From Anodontia alba (taxonomy: Eukaryota > Mollusca > Bivalvia > Lucinida > Lucinidae), in the NCBI GenBank assembly GCA_964016985.1, contig OZ024823.1:40768264-40832263 (forward strand): 64,000 bases of DNA, given 5' to 3'. Of this stretch, positions 56,367 through 64,000 are shown piece by piece. How positions within the stretch are numbered: the stretch's first letter is position 1; every line of letters starts with the position of its first letter. Under the pieces are notes generated by a model, which saw only the letters and a list, made by a program, of their open reading frames with translations, searched no databases and was not told the origin of the DNA. A program made the position numbers and the translations under genes.

Positions 56367-57215
56367 CGAGGGTGAGTCAATAAGTAACCAGCCTAACTTA
56401 TTTCCGGTTGAGATCCACATCTTTTTTTTTCGATGTTATTGCCCTCTATTGTGATGCACTTAGACCAACGGTGTTCAAGTGCCATCAGCCCAGAACTGAA
56501 AAAGTCAGGGTCCTTTCCATTTACCCACTCCTCAGCTGCCGTCACGACTTCTTCGTCAGACCGGAAATGAAGTGCACGGATATCCTTTTTCAAGTTTGGG
56601 AATAGGAAGAAGTTGCAAGGAGCTAGGTCAGGCGAATAGGCAGAATGTGGTATTAATTCATACCCATTTTGCTCTACAGCATCCATTGCAACTTTGCAAG
56701 TGCTTGCGCATACCTAAACGATCATGTAAGATTGTTACCATGTGAAATGCTTAATGCCTTTGCTATTTCTTCCACCTGAATTCGCTTATCAGAGTATACC
56801 AGATCCCGAACTTTCTTACACATTTCTTCGTCGGTGGCATCCAGTGGGCATCCAGACCTGGCTTCATCTTCTTAAGACATTCTACTGCGCTTGAATTCCC
56901 CTACCCAGAATTTAACCTGAGCATAAGATGATGCAGAAGACCCATAAACATCGGCTACCTTGCCGTGTATTCCTTTGCCTGTTTTACCTTTTAAATACAA
57001 GTACCGAATTACAGCACGGTACTCAACATTAGATGAAAAGCAAGCTTTTGCATCACTAGCCATGTTTGACATTCAGTATCTTATTAAAGAATGACTCGAT
57101 ACGTGTGAAATTTTGTACCCATGTATAAAACATATATTGATACAAAGCATGAAAATCGTGACCTTCTCGGTCCATCGGAAATGGGATAGGCTGGTTACTT
57201 ATTGACTCACCCAGG
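56367..57215 (-). mobile_element. Internally deleted mariner, non-autonomous
   Basis: The terminal inverted repeats CGAGGGTGAGTCAATAAGTA and TACTTATTGACTCACCC are better preserved than in the full-length copy. TA lies on the left (56365-56366); the right flank is not TA. Relative to the 53508-54785 element about 430 bp are missing, with the junction at GCGCAAGC joined to ACTTGC near 56705. It lies antisense to PRKD. Confidence 0.88.
56393..57063 (-). pseudogene. Mariner transposase remnant
   Basis: On the minus strand the first frame MASDAKACFSSNVEYRAVIR stops early, near 56873 (TAA after SRMS). The deletion removes the first and second catalytic Asp. The C-terminal frame MDAVEQNGYELIPHSAYSPD is open, but the third Asp is replaced by Asn (LAPCN). 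It cannot encode an active transposase. Its C-terminal frame is cleaner than that of the longer copy (the Trp that is TAG in the other copy is intact here). Confidence 0.85.
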
Positions 57216-57216
57216 T

Positions 57217-57410
57217 CGTAGCAACAGATAAGGCACTTTTTTTCATCCAAAAAATGCTGATATCTTTCTTATTTCTCAACAAAAACATATGTTGTGGGTA
57301 CTCATTAGAAGTGCCTCAGCGAGATGCTTCTAATGAGTACCCACAACATATGTTTTCATCGAGAAATAAGAAAAATATTATGTGGATACCCCCTCTTATC
57401 TGTAGCTACA
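57217..57410. mobile_element. CATATGTTGTGGGTACTC-family MITE, best copy
   Basis: Ends GTAGCAACAGATAAGG and CTTATCTGTAGCTAC. The stem AACATATGTTGTGGGTACTC and GAGTACCCACAACATATGTT is perfect. It begins within two bases of the mariner's right end, so one of the two inserted at the edge of the other. Confidence 0.75.
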
Positions 57411-57439
57411 TGTATATATTTACTGAAAATATTTGGACA

Positions 57440-57615
57440 CTACACATAACTTCAGCTAAGAGCAGGTATCCAAATGTTAGTTTTGTTATTTCCAAGTGAA
57501 AAACATATGTTGTGGGTACTCATTAGAAGGACCTCAACAAGGTGCATATTATGCTTTCGTGGTGAAATAAGAAAAATATCAGTACTTTTCGGTAGAAACA
57601 AATGCCTTATTAGTG
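57440..57615. repeat. CATATGTTGTGG-family MITE with damaged right arm
   Basis: The left half, from AACTTCAGCTAAGAGCAGG through AACATATGTTGTGGGTACTC, is good. The right arm has lost the TACCCACAACAT part. Confidence 0.6.
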
Positions 57616-57654
57616 GATCTATGGTATTTGCTGAAAATATTTGGACACTTTAGT

Positions 57655-57935
57655 ATAACTTTGGGGTGTTTCTAAAAAAGGAACAATTCCAGTTGAGTTC
57701 TTGCTAATGTATCTTGAATGGCAAAGGGTGCAGACCTTTATCAGTTACTGCTTTCTGTGGCATCTGATCTGGGTCTCATTCTGCTCAGGTATTAGTGTTT
57801 GAATATTAAGGTTGAATCTGGTAATAACTTCAGAGAGGAAGTCTCAGTGGCTCAGTTGAATGCAGGTCCGACTGGTGATCATGCCATGTGTTTGATCCCC
57901 ACAGGGTCCGGCAACATTCTTTCATGGAGGGCCCC
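57655..57935. repeat. Hairpin MITE remnant and SINE head fragment
   Basis: GGCAAAGGGTGCAGACCTTT with GCATCTGATCTGGGTCTCAT (57655-57800) is a decayed hairpin MITE. GTGGCTCAGTTGAATGCAGG and TGTTTGATCCCCACAGGGTC (57838-57935) are the head of a tRNA-derived SINE. Confidence 0.5.
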
Positions 57936-58037
57936 GAAACATGTCTATTATGTATTTATTGGTAATTAAATATACTTGGTGAGACAATTCCATTGACTAT
58001 CCACAAGATATGTTTTGGTGCAAAAATAAATGATCTT

Positions 58038-58229
58038 CTCCATAGCTCCAAATAAGGCGCTTGTTTTTTCAGCCAGAAAGTATTTGTATATTTCTTATTT
58101 CTCCATGAAAACACACATTGTGGGTACTCATTAGAAGCATCTGTCTGAGGCGCTTCTTATGATTACCTAAAACGTATGCTTTTGTGGAGAAATAAGAACA
58201 ATATTTAGCTGATACACTTTCTTATCTAG
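58038..58229. mobile_element. CATATGTTGTGGGTACTC-family MITE, split by a SINE
   Basis: From CATAGCTCCAAATAAGG to TTCTTATCTAG. The terminal stem is cut by the SINE that follows, after which TTCTTATCTAGCAC resumes. Confidence 0.65.
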
Positions 58230-58534
58230 CCGCCTCGGTGGCTCAGTTGGATGCGCCGTCCGACTGGAGACCAGGAGGTCGCGGGTTCAACCCCCGCCGA
58301 GGTCAGCAACATTCTTTCGTGGAGAATGACCATGAAATATTTTCTACGGTCATTCTCTCCCTTCCGCTGATTCAAGAAGGGCAGTTGTCAGTTTCTGGCG
58401 AAAGAATGTGCACAATACTGGTTAACCGCTTAGAGGACTAAGCCTGCCCAGTAAACGTGTGGTTATGTAAACTGACCGCGCTCAACATGACCCCATTGGG
58501 TTGACTGGGCCGTAAAACCTCAACACAAATAAAA
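58230..58534 (+). mobile_element. tRNA-headed SINE with 11-bp target duplication
   Basis: The 305-bp element is flanked by exact TTCTTATCTAG at 58219-58229 and 58535-58545. The head GCCTCGGTGGCTCAGTTGG pairs its first seven bases with CCGAGGT at the end of the tRNA-like part, and the T-arm GCGGGTTCAACCCCCGC is perfect. The central domain and the CAACACAAATAAAA tail are complete. It is the best SINE copy here, and its intact A and B boxes could still recruit RNA polymerase III. Confidence 0.9.
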
Positions 58535-58734
58535 TTCTTATCTAGCACTTTGCTTTCCTGTGCTCAGGCCTATCAGTCCCAATACTTTGGTTAATATGGT
58601 AATTAACTTGCCACAGTGTGGCTAGTTTTTGCTATTAATATCATATTCAACATGTATTGTAAGGTATTTAGAGGAATGATCCATCCCAACGTTTCATCTA
58701 CCATTGGGTGAGGAGAATAAATGGATTACCGTTA

Positions 58735-59652
58735 GGCCAAAAAAAATTAATTATTAGATTCTCAGGCCATTTTTGGCAAAAACAGATGAGGCAGGCAGGA
58801 ATTTTTTTTTTTTTTTTTTTTACTCATGAAACAGGCGAGGGAACTTTTTTTTTATTACACGAACCCTTTAAAAGGACTTGTTTCATGAAATGCATTTTAT
58901 AGTAATATTACCATAAAAATACTTAATTTTTGGACACCTAGACATAGCTAAATTAAGGAGAAGTACTGAGGATAACTTTTTTATATGTCCCTATTATTAT
59001 TAAATATAAAGGATAGTCCCCTACCAGCTAGTTTAGTAAAGTAATAAAATCAGTTTGTGCAGCTCCAGTTTAAATTTCTACCAAAGGTTTATATACCTTC
59101 AGAGAGGGATGTGTTGACAGAAATTCTGTCGAATGTGTCTATTTTGGAGCGTCCGATCGACGCACTTACATCGTGGTTTAATAATTCATCCGGGAAGGGC
59201 CAGAAGTCGATACTTCGGATCCCGATTTTATGCCGTTATACAACTCGGCAATTGTGCAGTCTTTTTCGTAACCGCCTATAATGTTCCAGGACAGATGCAT
59301 CGTAGCCCCGGATGAAATCTGGGTGGATATTTGAGACATCTGCTTTGAAAACGAAGGAAACACAAGTTTTGTTTACACAACTTGCGCTTCGGCAGCCATT
59401 TTGATCAATGATGGTGCTAAAACGCTTACTCGCAATGTTCAATCCAATGAAAAATCAATAATATAAGCGTTTACGTGACCGTGTATGCTTCGGTTGCATC
59501 TAAAACTAGGATTTTAAAAACCGCGACGCACCGGCATGCTGTATCAGACGCGGATGTGTTTTTTTTATTGGACACGGAAAAAAAGGCTTATGCGCAGACT
59601 TTTTGGTACATGCGGCGGGGCCTGAGAATCTAATGATTATTTTTTTTTGGCC
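58735..59652. mobile_element. PIF/Harbinger-like element, TTA target duplication
   Basis: TIRs run from GGCCAAAAAAAATTAATTAT to AGATTCTCAGGCC on the left and inverted on the right, about 34 bases with few mismatches. TTA flanks both ends (58732-58734, 59653-59655). A 3-bp TWA target fits PIF/Harbinger, though the assignment is structural. The 0.9-kb interior shows no transposase; frames of 60 to 74 codons there are not recognised. Confidence 0.6.
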
Positions 59653-59740
59653 TTAGCAAGCTGAAAATAATTATTGAAAATACATTGCAAAATATATCAA
59701 AATGTTGTCTGTTGAAATTTTTTACCCAGCATGTTAAGTG

Positions 59741-59955
59741 TTAACCCTTGTCCTGCTAAACCCGGATATACCCTGCCTTTGCAAACAGTGTAGATTCAGA
59801 TCAGTTGGCTTCTTCAGAAGCCAACTGATCTGGATCTGCACTGTTTTGCTATTAAGTATGTGAATTTATAGCAACAATCTGGGTCAAGTAATCTGATCGG
59901 CTGAAAATTAGAAGTGGGCGTGGCATCTTAATTTATTCAGCAGGACAAGGGTTAA
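59741..59955. mobile_element. TTAA hairpin MITE, CCCTTGTCCTGCTGAA-end type, best copy
   Basis: TTAACCCTTGTCCTGCTAAA and TTCAGCAGGACAAGGGTTAA close the element. The inner stem GATCAGTTGGCTTCTTCAGA continues into its perfect complement. Confidence 0.8.
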
Positions 59956-60129
59956 GGACTGATTTGCATGAAATGTCAAGCCTTGTTTTCTGAGCAATTC
60001 CAAAAACAAAAAAAAATAACTTCTGTTACCTAGATTCCATTATATTTTTTATGTACATTGAGATTGGCAAGATTTTGCAAGGGATTGTTAATGGAAAATC
60101 TCATTATTATCATGATCGCTGATAAATGT

Positions 60130-60250
60130 TAAAAATTGGTTTCCATGTGAGGTGCTTCTAATGAATTCCCACAACATGTTTTTGTAAAGAAATGATAAAA
60201 ATAAAAATATTAGGTTAGGTATCCCCACTTATCTGGAGTTGTGATCCAAA
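60130..60250. repeat. CATATGTTGTGG-family fragment, right half
   Basis: GAGGTGCTTCTAATGAATTC, CACAACATGTTTTTG and CCCCACTTATCTGGAGTTGTG remain; the left arm is gone. Confidence 0.5.
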
Positions 60251-60447
60251 GTGTTAAATGATTAACTTTAGGGCAGCAGTTACATTTTATGTAAGAAGAG
60301 TATTTAAATGAACTGATTCCAGATTTCTTCAAGAAAACGCATATATCGTGGAATCTAAAATAAGACTTATCACATTGAAACCCTACAATAGAGCTTTTTA
60401 TGGGGAAATGAGAAAAAATATCAATATATTTCCCAAATAATAGCTTG

Positions 60448-60661
60448 TTAACCCTTGTCATGCTGAATAAATTAAGATGCCACACCCACTGCTAATTGTA
60501 AGCCAATCAGAATTCTGAATTCAGATTGTTGACATTAATTCACATAGTAAATGGCAAATAGGGCAGATCCAGATCAGTTGGCTTCTTCAGAAGCCAACTG
60601 ATCTAGATCTATGCAGTTTGCAAAGGCAGAATATATCCGGGTTCAGCAGGACAAGGGTTAA
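60448..60661. mobile_element. TTAA hairpin MITE, CCCTTGTCCTGCTGAA-end type (inverted)
   Basis: TTAACCCTTGTCATGCTGAA opens it and GTTCAGCAGGACAAGGGTTA plus A closes it. Relative to the 59741 copy the internal asymmetric part (CACACCCACTGCTAATT) is on the opposite side. Confidence 0.78.
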
Positions 60662-60919
60662 TGTGCTCAATATTGCATTTAACTTTAACCTGCTGGAGTT
60701 ACATAGCAACTGAAAACATTTTAATATATTCAGTGGTTTATTTACAATTTTATACCTATGCATCCCAGGACTCGCTTGGGCTATATAAAGTGAGTCCTAC
60801 AAAATCATTGCGTCCATTACAGAATTTTCCACTATAACTTAGTGAGTCCTGGGACTCGCTGAGATTTAAAATGTGAGTCCCAAAGCAAAAATGTGAGTAT
60901 GGGACTCGGGATGCGCAGG

Positions 60920-61060
60920 TAAAAAAATCACTGCATATTTCTCAGTTTCTGAGAAAATAGCATTTGATGTTTTGTGCAAACTGTCTCCCAAGGAGACAGT
61001 TTGCATGAAATGTCATACCCCATTTGCTGGGAAAGATTAGAAATATTGTCATTTGCTGAT
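60920..61060. repeat. Palindrome of the TTTGCATGAAATGTCAAAC family
   Basis: GTGCAAACTGTCTCC and GGAGACAGTTTGCAT pair around a two-base loop. Outer arms are TTTCTGAGAAAATAG and CATTTGCTGGGAAAGA. Confidence 0.65.
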
Positions 61061-61134
61061 TTTGACCAGAGAGTGCTAAGGTCTATAGAATTATAGCTGA
61101 AAATTGGATATTTTGTATTAACATACTTGAGTGC

Positions 61135-61300
61135 CAGAAAAGTTGATAGACATTGCACAAGATAAGCTGTTTCTTTCCACCAAAAACTGTGGATATTTTT
61201 AAATTTTCTAAAAGAAACTCTTGGGGCGGATGCTTCTAATGAGTACCCACAACATACAATTTTGTGGAAAAATAAGAAAAATAATTTTCTGGATCATAAT
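61135..61300. repeat. Decayed CATATGTTGTGG-family copy
   Basis: GCACAAGATAAGCTGTTTCT, GATGCTTCTAATGAGTACCC and AAATAAGAAAAATAAT are preserved; the left stem arm is lost. Confidence 0.5.
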
Positions 61301-61322
61301 GTCATTTGGTTGCATTGAAGTA

Positions 61323-61643
61323 CAGTCCACTCTCGTTATCTCGAATTCCAAGGGACTCACTGAAATACTTTGAGATATCCGTACCTCGACATATCAGAGT
61401 TGAGAGAGTGAGGAAAACAATAAATTGAACAAACACATTTAACAAATGAATATATAATTTGACTCCTGATGTAAAAAATATATATATAAAATAATGTGGA
61501 AAAGAGGAGAAATTGCTCCTCTTTTCCACATTATTTTGTTACCTGTTGTCATAGTTTCATGTTAAAACAGGGACCAAATTTTCACTTAGAGATAAGCGGT
61601 AATTCTTCGAAATAAGCCAGTTCGAGATAACGAGGTTCGACTG
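61323..61643. mobile_element. pogo/Tigger-like MITE
   Basis: Terminal repeats CAGTCCACTCTCGTTATCTC and, inverted, CAGTCGAACCTCGTTATCTC, flanked by TA at 61321-61322 and 61644-61645. CAGT starts and TA targets fit pogo-type Tc1/mariner elements. Length is 321 bp with no coding frame. Confidence 0.72.
61491..61534. repeat. Perfect 19-bp hairpin inside the pogo-like MITE
   Basis: ATAATGTGGAAAAGAGGAG and its exact complement are separated by six bases. Its TC/GA-biased arms do not match the rest of the element. Confidence 0.85.
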
Positions 61644-61754
61644 TATTAACAGCATTGAAGTATTAACAGACTTGCATCTTATTTTACCAGAGAATATTTC
61701 TTATTTTGCCAGACAGTAAGATTATTATTGCCAGACATATGAATGAAATATCAA

Positions 61755-61858
61755 GCTCTGTTTTCAAAAAAAGGAAGAAAAAAAGAAGGAAATAGAAAGA
61801 AAGAAAGAAGGAAAGGGGCAGATAGAAAGAAAGAAAGAAAGAAAGAAAGGGAAAGAAA
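61755..61858. repeat. (GAAA)n-type purine microsatellite
   Basis: An irregular AAGAAAG-rich tract of about 100 bases. The 70-codon frame across it is low complexity and not a gene. Confidence 0.9.
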
Positions 61859-62059
61859 TATATCTAAATATCACACATCTTCTGTAGATTTTTGCTGGGA
61901 GCATCTTGAAGGATTGATTTTTGGCGGAAGCATCTTGAAGGATTGTTATTTATGAATGAAAATACTTGATTCTGGGATCTCATCAGAACTTGCTTAAGAG
62001 CATCAATATGATGAGATCCCAGAACATATTTGAAAACAAAGAATACAATTCATTGCTAT

Positions 62060-62245
62060 AGGTAATGCACTATCTTCAACCATTAAGTCATTAAGTAGTG
62101 ATCTTTTCCTTATTTCTGCATGAAAATTTATATTGTGGGCACTCATTGGAAGTGCCATGGTGAGGCACTTCTAATGAGCACCCACAACATAATAATGTTT
62201 TCGTAGGAAAATTAGAAAACTGTTTGTCTAGTAACCCCACTCGAC
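62060..62245. mobile_element. CATATGTTGTGG-family MITE, variant
   Basis: TTATATTGTGGGCACTCATT pairs with ATGAGCACCCACAACATAAT, and the inner arms are GAAGTGCCATGG and TGAGGCACTTC. Compensating G-to-C changes in both arms keep the stem paired (GGGCACTC/GAGCACCC). Confidence 0.6.
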
Positions 62246-62487
62246 CTATGAATACCATCATTTTCGTGCATGAAATATTTAAATGAAAAGAATATATATT
62301 GTTCCTGTTAAAATTTGTGTTGTGCAAGAGCTTGGTTGCTATGCAAAGTATGAACTTTTTGCTTGCACAAAACATTTTTAGTAGACAAAAAAATGAGTAC
62401 TTTATTATAGACTAATAGAGTAATTCATAGCTTCAGATAAGAGAGGGTATCAGGTAAAATTTTCAGATGACTTGTTAAGGATGAGTA

Positions 62488-63519
62488 CGGTCACACGAAT
62501 CACCGAAATACCGGAATACTACCGAAATACCGGAATACCCGTGAAAAATATAGGTATACCTGTGAAAGACACCTATTAAAGACACCAATATTGGCTTTAA
62601 TTAATCAATTAAGTAATATTATATCAACCTAATGGAAAAGGGATAATATTTGAACCTAAAATAATTTGCAAATTGTCTTTGAAGTGTTTTTTTTTATTTT
62701 TTTTATTTGAAAACATTGTTGATAGTCCGCTAAATCAGAGCCGGAACACGACCGGAATACCTGTGAAAAACGGAATACCCGTGAAAAACGCGAATTACCT
62801 ACACTTCAAACGCACCCAAATATATTCAGGGAACAAGGCAGCATTGGTAAATATTTTAAGAAAACAAGGGAATTGACCTAATTTTGGTGGATCGGAATGC
62901 GGAAATTTGGAAAACACTTTTGGGATAAAAAGACCAACCTGCGCATCCTCATGAGCGTGGACGATATAACCTTCACACAGACTGTTCTGTATGGTGGAAA
63001 AATGTCTCCGGGTACAACATTACGATTCCGAGTAACTTCGCACAACTTTGCATAACACATACTTTGCGCGGACTTGCGAGTGTTGTCCGCCGAATATTAC
63101 GTTTACTCGTTTGATTCCGAGTGTTTGGGGGAGGTCCGCAAAACGCCGATATTCGGGATAAAGAGTTGTTTTTGTTTTTGTTTTTTTGTTCTTTTACCTG
63201 AGCTGTACTATATGTACTTTTCGTTTGAAGTGTAGGTAATTCACGTTTTTCACGGGTATTCTGGTCGTATTCCGGCTCTGATTTAGCGGACTATCAACAA
63301 TGTTTTCAAATAAAAAAAAACACTTCAAAGACAATTTGCAAATTATTTTAGGTTAAAGTATTATCCCTTTTCCATTAGGTTGACATAATATTACTTAATT
63401 GATTAATTAAAGCCAATATTGGTGTCTTTAATAGGTGTCTTTCACAGGTATACCTATATTTTTCACGGGTATTCCGGTATTTCGGTAGTATTCCGGTAAT
63501 TCGGTGATTAGTGTGACCC
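62488..63519. mobile_element. 1.03-kb long-TIR element with 9-bp target duplication
   Basis: The ends (62488-62812 and 63222-63519) are inverted repeats of about 300 bp. They start with GGTCACACGAATCACCG on the left and its near-complement on the right and include repeated CGGAATACC and GTGAAAAA motifs. Exact GGATGAGTA flanks it at 62479-62487 and 63520-63528. The middle (about 0.4 kb) has no recognised coding. Long TIRs and a 9-bp duplication again point to a Mutator-like, non-autonomous element, unrelated in sequence to 29294-32640. Confidence 0.75.
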
Positions 63520-63639
63520 GGATGAGTATTTGATAATTCTGGGATAATTTTTCCAGTTATGCATAAAAATATACTTTGTGGTTACTCATTAGGAGGGCTA
63601 AGGCAATTTAAGACCTCACAAAATGTTTTTGTTGTGCCT

Positions 63640-64000
63640 GCTTTTAGCATGGAATGATATAGGGATCTGGTTTTCAGTTTGTATCACTTCTGTTCATCCA
63701 TCAATCCATCAACGTTTATGTCAGCCCTTACTTCGACCCTAATGTTCAAGTTTGTTTCCCAAGAATTATAAAGGCTACAGTGATGATACTTGGTATAAGC
63801 ATGCACTCAGGAATGACAACTCAGACAGCAGTGTCCATATTTGACCTCGACCTATATTTCATGGTTCACCCACTTTGCAAATTTGCGTAAACCCTAGCTT
63901 TGACCCGAATGTTCAAGTTTATTTCTACAAAGAACTACAAAGGCTACAGTAATGATACTTGGTATAGTTTTGCACTTAGGAATGACAACTTAGACAGCAG
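63640..64000 (+). repeat. Tandem repeat entering the right edge
   Basis: Two units of about 165 bp with CGACCCTAATGTTCAAGTTT, AAAGGCTACAGTGATGATAC and AGGAATGACAACTCAGACAG. The second unit is cut by the window end. Confidence 0.7.

Larger units (their letters stand above)
48915..64000 (+). other. PRKD: PRKD intron 2 (runs off the window)
   Basis: It starts with the donor GTATGTG. No sequence resembling the PRKD C1a zinc finger (HxxxHS.., CxxC) was found in the remaining 15 kb, so the intron is at least this long. It is filled with mobile elements. Confidence 0.75.

Noticed and set aside
58230..58534. Functional tRNA gene at the SINE head
   Set aside because: The cloverleaf-like head is followed directly by the shared SINE body and flanked by target duplications, so it is a SINE promoter and not a tRNA gene.
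61743..61955. 70-codon Lys/Arg-rich frame
   Set aside because: It is a translated GAAA microsatellite.

Overview
This window is repeat-rich animal DNA, most likely from a bivalve mollusc. The reasons are split coding exons with GT-AG introns, an AT-rich background, tRNA-headed SINEs of a kind I associate with molluscs, many hairpin MITEs, and mariner and CR1/L2-like elements. The species assignment is an inference. I see no prokaryotic genes, operons or CRISPR arrays. Nearly all short open frames are chance or repeat-borne.

Layout. Bases 1-1697 are flank with small palindromes. Bases 1698-26040 are a head-to-tail array of four copies of one unit of about 5.5 kb. The copies are told apart by private insertions: a 5'-truncated LINE with an intact reverse-transcriptase frame in copy 2, a SINE with 14-bp target duplications in copy 3, and a block of about 0.66 kb in copy 4. 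Copy 2 looks like a mosaic of its neighbours. Bases 26041-28800 hold decayed repeats, some of them inverted relatives of part of the array unit. Bases 29294-32640 are one 3.35-kb element with 137-bp terminal inverted repeats and a perfect 9-bp target duplication, resembling a non-autonomous Mutator-like element.

The one host gene I can recognise is protein kinase D (PRKD) on the + strand. Exon 1 (34095-34232) and exon 2 (48776-48914) join in phase 0 and encode the N-terminal ubiquitin-like region. The rest of the gene, with the C1, PH and kinase domains, would lie beyond the window. Intron 1 is about 14.5 kb. Intron 2 runs off the right edge.

Both introns are packed with mobile elements. There are several TTAA-flanked MITE families of about 0.2 kb that share one hairpin core but carry different ends. 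There is a second hairpin family (core AACATATGTTGTGGGTACTC), a third palindrome family, at least four near-complete tRNA-headed SINEs, and two mariner elements, one decayed and one internally deleted. Single elements resemble hAT, pogo, PIF/Harbinger and Mutator types. The most novel-looking material is the modular TTAA MITE set, the two 9-bp-TSD long-TIR elements, and the mosaic four-copy array.
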